Virus record (IMG/VR): IMGVR_UViG_3300044451_000365
Location: 1 to 27,408 of that record
DNA: 27,408 nucleotides
DNA from: a virus
Direction: 5' to 3' (one strand)
Positions 1 through 7,617 of this stretch are shown piece after piece. Position 1 is the stretch's first letter. The number at the start of each line of letters is the position of its first letter. Both the position numbers and the translations under genes were made by a program. The notes beneath the pieces were generated by a model. That model had not been told where the DNA came from and searched no databases. It worked only from the letters and a program-made list of their open reading frames with translations.

Positions 1-634
1 ATTTTTTAAATAATTTAAGTGTAGTTTCTTCTAGACGTCTAGAAGGAGTGTTTTTAATTTTTTGATGCATTTTGGATATTTGTTCTTCTCGCAAAAGGCC
101 ATTATCCCATACCCATTGTTTACCTTCTAAAATGCCGTTGACAAATGCACCGGGAGCAGACGGATCTGCAACAATATCTATTGCAGACAACATAAAATCT
201 GGTTGAACTTCGTTTATTTCGTTGATTTTTTTCAATGAACCCATTCCACGAGAAGATACTCCGAGACGGGCTCCTTCTTCAATTAAACTCTTTGCGATAT
301 TGCCCATCGGAGTAGACAAAATTTTTGCTCGGCCGATGACATCGTTTCCGGATTGCCGTAATTCTGTTATCATGTGAGAGACACGATCCAAATTAACGGT
401 TGGACTCGACGGATGATTTAATTCGCCGAAAGATCGTTTTTCTCGAATAAGATCTTTGGAGTATCGCTCACACTCTTTCATTAAAATTTTTGTGGGATAT
501 TTTCTGCCATTGCGATTTACTGTTTCTGCCTGAAGCATTATACCTTCAATAAAATAAGACTTGGGTTTTCCTTCTGTTGCCTCTTCTATTACAGGTTTAA
601 CCCAGTCAAAAGACTGTTCTGTTATTAACAGCAT
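1..634 (-). CDS. 21: Prohead core protease, gp21-like (3' end beyond the left edge)
   Basis: This is the serine protease of the T4-type prohead, which cleaves core and shell proteins during head maturation. I translated it from the reverse strand. It starts at an ATG that directly follows the stop codon of the core-protein gene (TAAATG) and stays open to the left edge, giving about 211 residues. The family signature is clear: FGELNHPSSPTVNLDRV carries the catalytic histidine (His74), and LGVSSRGMGSL carries the nucleophile serine (Ser128). These match the His and Ser of the herpesvirus-assemblin-like gp21 fold. The early segment with ETVNRNGRKYP is also typical of gp21. The third catalytic residue cannot be assigned with confidence. 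T4 gp21 is about 212 residues, so little may be missing. Its place after the portal and core genes matches T4 order, and scaffold 22 and capsid 23 would be expected just beyond the edge. Confidence 0.93.
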   Translation of the reverse strand, partial: MLLITEQSFDWVKPVIEEATEGKPKSYFIEGIMLQAETVNRNGRKYPTKILMKECERYSKDLIREKRSFGELNHPSSPTVNLDRVSHMITELRQSGNDVIGRAKILSTPMGNIAKSLIEEGARLGVSSRGMGSLKKINEINEVQPDFMLSAIDIVADPSAPGAFVNGILEGKQWVWDNGLLREEQISKMHQKIKNTPSRRLEETTLKLFKK

Positions 635-946
635 TTATTTTCTTTCTTTTATGCTGTTTGCAATAGCTTTGCGTCGTTTCATCAAATATTGGTCTTGGCC
701 GTTTGTTTCACCATCGTTATTTATATCTTGGTCTTCTTGACCGACGGGATCTGTTTTGGGGGTGTTCTTACTATCGTGTGGCTTTTCTACTTTCTCAGAA
801 TATTCTAGTAAATTAGATCCTAATTCCTTTAATTGTTCTTCTAAAATCAATCCAATTTTTTGGGCCATAGCTTCTTTTAGTAATTTTTTAATTTCATAGG
901 GCTTGTTTAAAAAAGCTGATTCTATTATTTTTTGAGAGTAATTCAT
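635..946 (-). CDS. Prohead core (inner scaffold) protein, gp67/gp68-like, with EF-hand-like loop
   Basis: This is a 103-residue, highly charged, mostly helical protein between portal and prohead protease, where T4 has genes 67 and 68. The N-terminal half (KKLLKEAMAQKIGLILEEQLKEL) has the amphipathic pattern common in small core proteins of T4-like phages. It contains several Ile/Leu-x-Glu sites (IIE, ILE, LLE), the kind of site gp21 cuts in T4. After an acidic linker, residues 74-85 read DINNDGETNGQD, which fits the DxNxDGxxxxxD calcium loop of EF-hand or dockerin proteins. A basic tail (YLMKRRKAIANSIKERK) follows. What is seen is the motif and the synteny. The core-protein role is inferred from position and style, and calcium binding is untested. 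It abuts gene 21 without a gap, suggesting coupled translation. Confidence 0.68.
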   Translation of the reverse strand: MNYSQKIIESAFLNKPYEIKKLLKEAMAQKIGLILEEQLKELGSNLLEYSEKVEKPHDSKNTPKTDPVGQEDQDINNDGETNGQDQYLMKRRKAIANSIKERK

Positions 947-954
947 AAGTTCTC

Positions 955-1245
955 CTATTTATAATTTAAAATATTTTGAATTTGTTGTGGATTTTTTAAA
1001 AATAAATTATTTAGTTGTTTTCCCTTATATTTAATTCCTATATTATCTATATAGGTTTTTATTTTTATGGCATTTTGCGACGATATAAAATATGAGTTTT
1101 TTGTTCGAAATTTTAATTTTTTTGGAATTTTTGACTTGCTTGCAACTTTTAAAAATTCATAAAATCCGTTATCATAATAATTAAAAATATTACTATAATT
1201 ATTTGAATTGAATTTAAGATTCTTTTGTGTTGTTTTCATTTCCAT
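955..1245 (-). CDS. Small basic protein of unknown function between portal and core genes
   Basis: This is a 96-residue protein rich in Lys, Asn, Tyr and Ile, with no cysteine, no signal peptide and no membrane segment. I do not recognise the family. The ATG lies inside the last codons of the portal gene, overlapping it by 32 bases. A second ATG two codons later (1239) would shorten the overlap to 26 bases. No later Met exists, so the overlap is required if the gene is real. No strong Shine-Dalgarno sequence precedes either ATG, so translation probably depends on ribosomes finishing the portal gene. It ends 8 bases before the core gene starts, which supports it as a true operon member. The position corresponds to the small gene 67 slot of T4, but the strongly basic composition differs from the acidic T4 gp67, so I do not assign that name. 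Confidence 0.6.
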   Translation of the reverse strand: MEMKTTQKNLKFNSNNYSNIFNYYDNGFYEFLKVASKSKIPKKLKFRTKNSYFISSQNAIKIKTYIDNIGIKYKGKQLNNLFLKNPQQIQNILNYK

Positions 1246-2797
1246 TCATTTCTTGTTGTTGTTGCATTTCTCGTGCCTGTTGTTCCATTTGTTGTTGTAT
1301 TTTTATCTCTCGTTCTTCTGCCATTTCTTGATCCATTTGAATCATTTCTTCATCTGTTTGATTTAAAATTTGTTTTCTGATGTATTTATCCGAAAAAAAG
1401 GTTCCTGACATTTGACTCAATATTCCTAACATTTCAACCTTTTCTTTTAAAATTTCATTATCTTTTAATTCATCGAAATACGAGTCTTTATTGAATTTAA
1501 AAAATATGTCTTGGTTTATAGATTCCCAGTCCGTAATTGTCATTATTCCTTTAAGTATGCATTGTTTTTTAAGCAAATCTAAAAATAATGTAGAAAATTG
1601 TCGTCTAAGTCTTTCAATGAATTTAAAAAATTTAACCTCATCTCGGGTTATTTCTCCCATCCTGCCCATATTGAATCCGTTTTGAGCCTCAAGGCGACTG
1701 AGTGGAACATTGAGAGAACGAAACAATTTCTTCAACAAGTAATCTACGTCTTCCAATTGACCCAATTGTTGTCCGCCGTCGAGTGTTGTGATTTCTGTTC
1801 CTCGGCCTCCTTCTCTGCGAGGAATCCAAAAATCTTCCAACATGGAATTGTGATTCCAGTCGTCTCGTATCATTCCAGTTTTAGGATCATATGAAAGTTT
1901 GTTTCTGTATCGAACCATGAGATCTTTCATGTATTGTTCTGCCTTTTGTTTGGGCAAATTTCCCACATCCACATAAAAAATTCTTCGTTCTGGTGCGCGA
2001 GACATTCTATAGATCACAACAGCATCTTCGATTTGTCGAAGCATGTTCAAAGGTCTAATTGCTTTGTGCAAGTAACCGACAACTTTTTTGGTTGTTTGGT
2101 CGATGATTCCGGAATGTATATAAGTTATAGAATCTACTGAAATTTTCAAACCGGCATTGGTCGTTGGAATGAGACTGTCTACTGTCATGTCTGTATACAA
2201 AAAATGTTCGTCTATGGAGTTGATAACATACACCTGCGTGGTTTGGTTAATGTTTTTTAATTCTTTTTCCACTTTTCTTATTTTTGTAATTTTAGTGGGA
2301 TCTATTGCTCGTAATTCTTTTATTCCTCGTTCTGGTCTATCCGTGTCAATGACGTTATGAAAATATAAACGTCCATCGATATACCATCTTCTGAAATATT
2401 CATATCCCTTGTTTGTGAAATTTAGTAATTTGAGAATGTTTTTGTATTCTTCGTGTATTTTTTGTTTTATTTGAGGAGATAAATTCACTCGACTCAGATC
2501 CAATTTTGCAGCCTCACCGTCTTTATCGTATACTAAAGATTCGTTGATGATGTCTTCTATTGCTATGTCTACTTCCGGATAAAGAGACATGGAACGATAT
2601 TGTCCTATAGTTTGTGTGTCATTCGCGGTTGCTATTCCTCCTGCATCATACAAGGATGCAACGAGACCGCCACTTTCTATAATATAGGTGCCGTCATACG
2701 AATCCGGAGAAACAAAAGAAGAGACTGACTTTGTTTCTGCTGTTAATCCAGATTCATTGTTTTTTCCGAAAGAAAAACCAAATATTTCAAATGCCAT
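1214..2797 (-). CDS. 20: Portal vertex protein, gp20-like
   Basis: This is the dodecameric portal at the unique head vertex. It initiates head assembly, docks the terminase and is the channel for DNA. It is 527 residues, close to T4 gp20 (524). Family-typical stretches include IGQYRSMSLYPEVDIAIEDI near the N terminus and the central RRWYIDGRLYFHNVID block. Also typical are ELRAIDPTKI, AIRPLNMLRQIEDAVVIYRM, RRIFYVDVGNLPKQKAEQYM and a terminal RDEVKFFKFIERLRRQFS block. The C-terminal tail is unusually rich in Gln and Glu (many Q and M between about residues 490 and 520) and looks disordered. It starts 20 bases after the second tube gene ends. No purine-rich ribosome site is visible, but a TATAAATA sequence lies four bases upstream of the ATG. 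Its 3' end overlaps the next small gene. Confidence 0.96.
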   Translation of the reverse strand: MAFEIFGFSFGKNNESGLTAETKSVSSFVSPDSYDGTYIIESGGLVASLYDAGGIATANDTQTIGQYRSMSLYPEVDIAIEDIINESLVYDKDGEAAKLDLSRVNLSPQIKQKIHEEYKNILKLLNFTNKGYEYFRRWYIDGRLYFHNVIDTDRPERGIKELRAIDPTKITKIRKVEKELKNINQTTQVYVINSIDEHFLYTDMTVDSLIPTTNAGLKISVDSITYIHSGIIDQTTKKVVGYLHKAIRPLNMLRQIEDAVVIYRMSRAPERRIFYVDVGNLPKQKAEQYMKDLMVRYRNKLSYDPKTGMIRDDWNHNSMLEDFWIPRREGGRGTEITTLDGGQQLGQLEDVDYLLKKLFRSLNVPLSRLEAQNGFNMGRMGEITRDEVKFFKFIERLRRQFSTLFLDLLKKQCILKGIMTITDWESINQDIFFKFNKDSYFDELKDNEILKEKVEMLGILSQMSGTFFSDKYIRKQILNQTDEEMIQMDQEMAEEREIKIQQQMEQQAREMQQQQEMNGNENNTKES

Positions 2798-2817
2798 ACA
2801 TTATTTATAAGAGTTAG

Positions 2818-3381
2818 TTACAGATATTCGTGATAATCGTAGTTCATTGTCACAGTAAATTCAGAAAATGCGTCTGCCTGATCGTAACTTAAATCAATCG
2901 GACTGATATCGGACGGCCAACAATTGTATAATTTAAGCTTCTTTCTGTAAGAATTAGTACCGGCACCCATTGGTTGTCCTGTCGGCGGCGTATCTATTCC
3001 ACTAGTGTGGTTAATATCGTCCCAGTTAATAATCCAGTTTATTCCGGTTCCGATATCAAAACGGTGATTGTTATTTGCTGGATCATTTGCTAAAGTAATC
3101 CAGTTTTCGAATAATTTTCTAATACTTGTATTACTTATTGCGTCATAAATTTGAATAACCCATTCACCAAATTGTCGTTCTCCGCCAAACTTTATAACTC
3201 TTCCCTGGTGGCCCACTGGTATAAAATTAACAATAGAACCAGGAACAGATGTAGCTTTGGCATATATTCTGAATGTTCCAGCATCGAGAGTGCCTATACC
3301 ACCAGGTATTGTAAAATCGATACCGTAACGATTAGATCTGGATGCTGAAAATTTTTCTCTGAAAGTTTGTACATCTACCAT
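2818..3381 (-). CDS. 19: Tail tube protein, gp19-like, second copy
   Basis: This is a 187-residue paralogue of the neighbouring tube gene. Both carry FSASRSNRY or TASRSNRY near the start, an FAKAT/YAKAT...PG block, and a GRxIKFxGERQFGEWVIQxYD core. Both also share a conserved C-terminal block SPIDLSYDQADAFSEFT. In the T4 family this protein forms hexameric rings of the inner tail tube through which DNA passes. T4 has one gp19 of 163 residues; here two adjacent genes are present. The start ATG follows AAAGGAAAAAATAA, an acceptable ribosome site, 13 bases after the first copy's stop. Which copy makes most of the tube cannot be told. One could be a variant ring at the tail end or an alternative tube protein. 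Confidence 0.92.
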   Translation of the reverse strand: MVDVQTFREKFSASRSNRYGIDFTIPGGIGTLDAGTFRIYAKATSVPGSIVNFIPVGHQGRVIKFGGERQFGEWVIQIYDAISNTSIRKLFENWITLANDPANNNHRFDIGTGINWIINWDDINHTSGIDTPPTGQPMGAGTNSYRKKLKLYNCWPSDISPIDLSYDQADAFSEFTVTMNYDYHEYL

Positions 3382-3394
3382 TTATTTTTTCCTT

Positions 3395-3949
3395 TTATTG
3401 GTAAATATGATAATCGTATGCCAATGTAAGTGTAAATTCAGAAAATGCGTCTGCCTGATCGTAACTTAAATCAATCGGACTGATATCTATTGGCCAACAA
3501 TTATGTAATTCAAACGTTTGTGTAAAATCACCAGTGCCTTCTCCAAAGCCGTCATTGGTGTCAAACCACTCGACGGTCCATGGTGAAGTGGATGCAGTAT
3601 TTAATCGTACCTCATGATCTTTAGAAGAGTTTGTTAATTCGATCCAGTTTTCCATGATTTCACGGATATTGCCTTGGGGTTCTCCTCGAATAGTTCCATC
3701 GTAAACCTGAATAACCCATTCGCCGAATTGTCGTTCTCCAGCAAACTTGATTATTCTCCCCCGATAGCCCACAGGGATCATTCCTATTTGAGTTCCTGGA
3801 ATCGCAGTTGCCTTTGCAAACAATCTCATATGTGAAACATCTAGACCTAATTCTAAATCTTCTGGTGGATAGGGAGTGATTAGATATCGATTGGACCGAG
3901 ATGCTGTGAAAGCTGTTCGAAATGCATTGATGTTTTGGGGCCCTGACAT
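3395..3949 (-). CDS. 19: Tail tube protein, gp19-like, first copy
   Basis: This is a 184-residue tail tube subunit with the family blocks FTASRSNRYLITPYP, LFAKATAIPGTQIGMIPV, KFAGERQFGEWVIQVYD and a terminal NCWPIDISPIDLSYDQADAF. It lies directly after the sheath gene, the T4 arrangement 18-19. An AGGAGAATAAATTA sequence before the ATG gives a good ribosome site. It differs from the second copy mainly in the central variable region (about residues 85-140), which corresponds to the part of the subunit likely to vary in loops. No frame damage is seen in either copy, so both are probably expressed. Confidence 0.94.
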   Translation of the reverse strand: MSGPQNINAFRTAFTASRSNRYLITPYPPEDLELGLDVSHMRLFAKATAIPGTQIGMIPVGYRGRIIKFAGERQFGEWVIQVYDGTIRGEPQGNIREIMENWIELTNSSKDHEVRLNTASTSPWTVEWFDTNDGFGEGTGDFTQTFELHNCWPIDISPIDLSYDQADAFSEFTLTLAYDYHIYQ

Positions 3950-3983
3950 TTAATTTATTCTCCTATTCCTATTGTTGCAAAAA

Positions 3984-5342
3984 TTATGGAGTTTCTACTA
4001 TTATTCCGCCTTCGACTTCTTCACCCTTAGAAACAATAATTTCTACTTCTCGTATGAGTGTTCCAAACACTAAAAGAACCTTTGCTGCAAACTTTCCTGC
4101 TGCAATTACTTCTGGTGTATTGTTACTTTGGTCACAAACAATACTAAAGTTTTTTATTGCACCTGATGCCCTGATGCTTTCTATTTTAGATTCTGCCCGA
4201 GAGATGAATTGTGATCTTAACGTATCGTCGTTTACTTCAAACAACACTTCATATGCAAGAGGGACAAGTTCAATTTTAACTTCATTAATGGTTCGAATAA
4301 TGTTAATTCTTTCAGAATCTGATACCAGATCGTTCAATAATAAAGTACCAAATCCGTTAATGTTCTTGCAGTAATTTACTCCCTTGCTGGTCAATTTTGA
4401 TATTTGAGTGTCTGTGAAGTTTGTTTCAAGTGAAACTACGCTCTTTACAGTTCCTCGGTTTGTTCCAGCTGGAGATTGCCAATAATTTGTGTTGGCAATT
4501 ATTCCAGCAACATCTGGTGTCAAATGGGTTGTAAGTAAAACTGGACTAGTGCTAAAATCAAACTGAATACCATTGTGTTTCTTTTTACCAGCAATTGCAA
4601 TAATATGAGAATCTGCAGTTAACCCAATATCTGCTGTTGCGGTAATACTTCCAGTTAATCCAGCCGAAACTATGCCCACAGTAGGAGTTTCTTTTGACCG
4701 TAAAATTTCAATTGCAGAGTAAACGTCCTTGTGAGCTGTACTTCCCACATAAGAAGCTCCACTAAATCCGTTATCCGTTCCAGAGATTTGAAACAAACAA
4801 GAAAATTTATTGTCGGTATACATTGGAGCTTCTGCGGTCGCAAAGGCAACCAAAGATAAAGCTGGGGCACCACCTGTTCCTAATGGACCTAACGGGCCCG
4901 TAAAACCTTTGCCATCGATTAATCCGATGACAACAGTTTGTCCGTATTCTAAAGCATTTTTAACGTTCCACCATTCTTCTGCCCATTCTGAACTTAGGGT
5001 AAGTGTTCCACCAGAATTACCTATAAATTGACCAGAAGTTATACCATATGGTCCTGTTTTGTTCAATATTCCTTTTATGCTTGCACCGCCACTGACTCCA
5101 GTCAGAAGCTGACTGTCTGTGGTTGATGTTGCTTGAGTTATACCATATGCTGATTGAAGCAATAAACGAAGCCGTTCATACCAGCTGTTTTGACTTTTTT
5201 CTACGATATATGCCTTAGTTAATTCGCTAGCAGTTGCAAGTTTATCAAGACCATTACGGGAAATACATCCTATGTTAATATCGCCCCCATTAGTGGACGG
5301 TAAAATTACTGGATTTTCAGATTCGATAAATGTTATTGGCAT
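3984..5342 (-). CDS. 18: Contractile tail sheath protein, gp18-like, short form
   Basis: This is the sheath subunit that polymerises around the tube and contracts on infection. The C-terminal half holds the sheath signature: a TPDVAGIIANTNYWQSPAG-type block, then a run matching the family GVN-I...GxG pattern (SKGVNYCKNINGFGTLLLND), then the ERINIIRTINEV helix. The last 110 residues form the conserved C-terminal domain that exchanges strands between subunits. The protein has 452 residues against 659 in T4 gp18. The shortfall is in the middle and N-terminal half, so one or more outer protruding domains of T4 sheath are probably absent. The core contraction domains are present. It is preceded by the best promoter and ribosome site of the window and followed by the tube genes. 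Confidence 0.93.
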   Translation of the reverse strand: MPITFIESENPVILPSTNGGDINIGCISRNGLDKLATASELTKAYIVEKSQNSWYERLRLLLQSAYGITQATSTTDSQLLTGVSGGASIKGILNKTGPYGITSGQFIGNSGGTLTLSSEWAEEWWNVKNALEYGQTVVIGLIDGKGFTGPLGPLGTGGAPALSLVAFATAEAPMYTDNKFSCLFQISGTDNGFSGASYVGSTAHKDVYSAIEILRSKETPTVGIVSAGLTGSITATADIGLTADSHIIAIAGKKKHNGIQFDFSTSPVLLTTHLTPDVAGIIANTNYWQSPAGTNRGTVKSVVSLETNFTDTQISKLTSKGVNYCKNINGFGTLLLNDLVSDSERINIIRTINEVKIELVPLAYEVLFEVNDDTLRSQFISRAESKIESIRASGAIKNFSIVCDQSNNTPEVIAAGKFAAKVLLVFGTLIREVEIIVSKGEEVEGGIIVETP

Positions 5343-5425
5343 AAGATCTCCTTTAATAATTCAGTCTATTTATAAATATGAATATTTACAAAAAATTATA
5401 AACATCTATAACTATAAATAGAATA
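5343..5425 (-). promoter_or_regulatory. Intergenic region with T4-type late promoter and ribosome site for the sheath gene
   Basis: This is the only gap over about 45 bases between genes. On the minus strand it contains TATAAATA (complement at 5367-5374), the -10-like element recognised by the T4 late sigma factor gp55 with its clamp co-activator. After a 24-base interval comes the sheath ATG, with AAAGGAGA at 5347-5354 and six bases from GGAG to ATG. This spacing would give a normal short leader. In T4, sheath gene 18 is likewise expressed late. The 8-base motif alone could occur by chance several times in such AT-rich DNA. Its position in the one real gap and the correct leader make it convincing here. 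No terminator-like hairpin for gene 17 is seen. Confidence 0.7.
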
Positions 5426-7147
5426 TTAGAAGAACCCATTTTGCCTGTACAAATCCACCCATCGGTGATTATCTTTCAGGGAATTGGCATCCACATTCAT
5501 CCAATGATCTTGAGTTTTAGGAGAATTCAAGTCTTCAAATGAACTTTCTGCGGTTATTATATATCCGAAAGGAAGAAATTCTTCTTCTATTTTTTTGATA
5601 TCTTCTTCATAAATTTCCATTCGAACGTCGTGATTTGTTAAATTTTTAAAAAATTCCTGTCGTGTTGCCCACGAAAATAAAACAAGTGTCATTACAAGAT
5701 CATCGGTATATCCGTCTTCTGCACGATACGAAGAATGATCTGCGATAAAAGTGGTCAATTCTTCGATTATCTCTGCATCTTCCACTATAAGTTTGTCGTT
5801 TTCTATTAAGTTCTTCAAAACAGAACATCCTAATTTTTTAACAATTTGACTTGTTTTGATTCCTAATTGATGATTTTTAGAACTAGAAAAACCTTCAGTT
5901 AATATTTGGCCCTTTCTTCCTCTGATATTACTTCGAATAAGATTTTCGTAATTGAGATCTTGATGAAGAATGTCTGCAACCTGTGCTCCAATATCGTTTA
6001 ATTCTACCATAACATAACTATTATTATATTTTTTTCCAATAGAACAAATAATAGACGGGAACAACAGGGGAGAAACTGTATTATTTCTGTACTTGGCAAC
6101 AACCTTATAGGGCATCTCAGTTATATCGATAACTGTTAAGGCACTGTAATCCTTTCCTTGACCACGAGAAACATCTACTACTGTATAATAAATATGTTCT
6201 TCTGTTTTTTCTGTTTTTCTTATTGGTTCTTCGAATATGGTGATACCGTCATTTGATTTATATTGAGGTTTTTTCCAAACAAGACAATTTAATTTATGAG
6301 AAGATATCAAAGTATTAGTGGATCCTATAAAATCACAAACAAATTCTTCTTGAAATTGACGTTCTGATGAATTTCGTATTGTTTCTTGTTTCCATGCTTC
6401 ATCCCGCAACGGCCCTCCTGGATACTTTGGAACTTGATTCCATGAAACTTCTATAGGAATGTATTCGTTTTGTTTACTTTGGGCACCTTTCCAAAAGTGG
6501 TAAAACATATTTAAACCTTTTGGTGTGGAAATCATAATAACTCTTGTAGTTTGACCTGCTGTAATTGTGGGATAAACTGAACTGAAAAATTCTTCTGCAA
6601 CAGAAGTAGGAACGTGTGCATATTCATCTAATAAAATAACATTATACGATCCTCCTCGAATTGCACTGGATGAAGTTGCAGCTGCAATTATTTTTGCGCC
6701 GTTTTCCAATACAATAGAGTGTTTATTCCATTCTTTAACACCTTGTTGAATCCATTTGGGTAAATATTCGTATGACAATTTTAATCTTGCTAAGATATCT
6801 CTTGCTGTTGATTGTTTATTTGCTAATATTGCAACATTAACGCTTTGATTGAATAAAACATAATGCAACAAGTAAGATGCAACTGTTGTGGTTTTACCGC
6901 TCTGTCTTGGCAATTTTGCTATAACAAATCTATTTTCGTGTATAGTTTCAATCATATCTTTTTGATACGGATACAGATTAAAATCTACCAATCCTTCATC
7001 AAGAGAAATAACTTTAATATATTTTGTTACAAAATAAACAGGATCTTTAGAACATCGCAAATACTCTTCAATTTGTTCCTTTGTGAATTGTAAAGATTGG
7101 CCTTCTGGCTTGAGATTTGGATTTCCAAGGTAACCTGGTCTTTTCAT
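5426..7147 (-). CDS. 17: Terminase large subunit, packaging ATPase and nuclease, gp17-like
   Basis: This is the DNA-packaging motor that docks on the portal, pumps DNA into the prohead and cuts concatemers. It has 573 residues (T4 gp17, 610). The ATPase domain has Walker A LPRQSGKTT at 79-87, Walker B ILLDEYAH at 171-178 and the coupling motif STPKG at 207-211. The C-terminal RNase-H-fold nuclease has VDVSRGQGKDYS with Asp325, ELND with Glu382, and the TDDLV block with Asp482/Asp483. These correspond to the T4 catalytic acidic triad. All key residues are present and no intron or frameshift is seen. It starts two bases after the small terminase stops. The C-terminal 70 residues are acidic and less conserved. 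Confidence 0.97.
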   Translation of the reverse strand: MKRPGYLGNPNLKPEGQSLQFTKEQIEEYLRCSKDPVYFVTKYIKVISLDEGLVDFNLYPYQKDMIETIHENRFVIAKLPRQSGKTTTVASYLLHYVLFNQSVNVAILANKQSTARDILARLKLSYEYLPKWIQQGVKEWNKHSIVLENGAKIIAAATSSSAIRGGSYNVILLDEYAHVPTSVAEEFFSSVYPTITAGQTTRVIMISTPKGLNMFYHFWKGAQSKQNEYIPIEVSWNQVPKYPGGPLRDEAWKQETIRNSSERQFQEEFVCDFIGSTNTLISSHKLNCLVWKKPQYKSNDGITIFEEPIRKTEKTEEHIYYTVVDVSRGQGKDYSALTVIDITEMPYKVVAKYRNNTVSPLLFPSIICSIGKKYNNSYVMVELNDIGAQVADILHQDLNYENLIRSNIRGRKGQILTEGFSSSKNHQLGIKTSQIVKKLGCSVLKNLIENDKLIVEDAEIIEELTTFIADHSSYRAEDGYTDDLVMTLVLFSWATRQEFFKNLTNHDVRMEIYEEDIKKIEEEFLPFGYIITAESSFEDLNSPKTQDHWMNVDANSLKDNHRWVDLYRQNGFF

Positions 7148-7149
7148 TA

Positions 7150-7617
7150 TTAAATCTCTTCTTCTATTACTTTAAGTGGACTTCTTTCGTGATTTATAAG
7201 ATTCTGTAATTCTGTTGTAGATCCTACATATATGGAATTGTTTGTAGTATTTTTTATAGTGACCTTTTTAGATTGAGCGTCTGTTAGTTTTTCGTGAATT
7301 TCTATTAAATCTTTATTCATATCACTCATTGTTTTGATCATATTTGTTAAAACTTCGTATGCTCTTGGAGAATCAGATTCTGTTGCTACTTTTAATATTC
7401 CATCAACAGCACCCATTCCACTAGAAATAAGTTCTTTTATATTTTTTCTAGCAGCTTCAAAATCATTTTGTAAAGGAGTATCTTGTGTTTCCGTTTGTGT
7501 ATTTAAAATTTTATTTTCGCTAATAATAATTTCTGATTTTATCTTTTCTTTTAGATTTTCTTCGCCATCAAATGAAATATCTAATGCATCTGATATATTT
7601 TTATTTGATCTAATCAT
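7150..7617 (-). CDS. 16: Terminase small subunit, gp16-like
   Basis: This is a 155-residue regulator of packaging that assembles as a ring and stimulates the large-subunit ATPase. T4 gp16 has 164 residues. The central part is strongly helical (DFEAARKNIKELISSGMGAV, then LKVATESDSPRAYEVLTNMI and KDLIEIHEKLTDAQ), the usual two-helix oligomerisation core. The N-terminal 50 residues are charged and probably flexible. Identification rests on this pattern, the size and the invariant 15-16-17 order. The ATG overlaps the gp15 stop as ATGA, so translation is likely coupled. Confidence 0.88.
   Translation of the reverse strand: MIRSNKNISDALDISFDGEENLKEKIKSEIIISENKILNTQTETQDTPLQNDFEAARKNIKELISSGMGAVDGILKVATESDSPRAYEVLTNMIKTMSDMNKDLIEIHEKLTDAQSKKVTIKNTTNNSIYVGSTTELQNLINHERSPLKVIEEEI

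Noticed and set aside
718-725. TATAAATA inside the core-protein gene, upstream of gp21
   Set aside because: It could drive gp21, but it lies within coding sequence (Asp-Ile-Asn-Asn) and the motif is expected by chance a few times in DNA this AT-rich.
5413-5420. TATAAATA on the plus strand in the gp17-gp18 gap
   Set aside because: It would transcribe antisense to gp17 and has no gene to serve; probably chance in an AT-rich gap.
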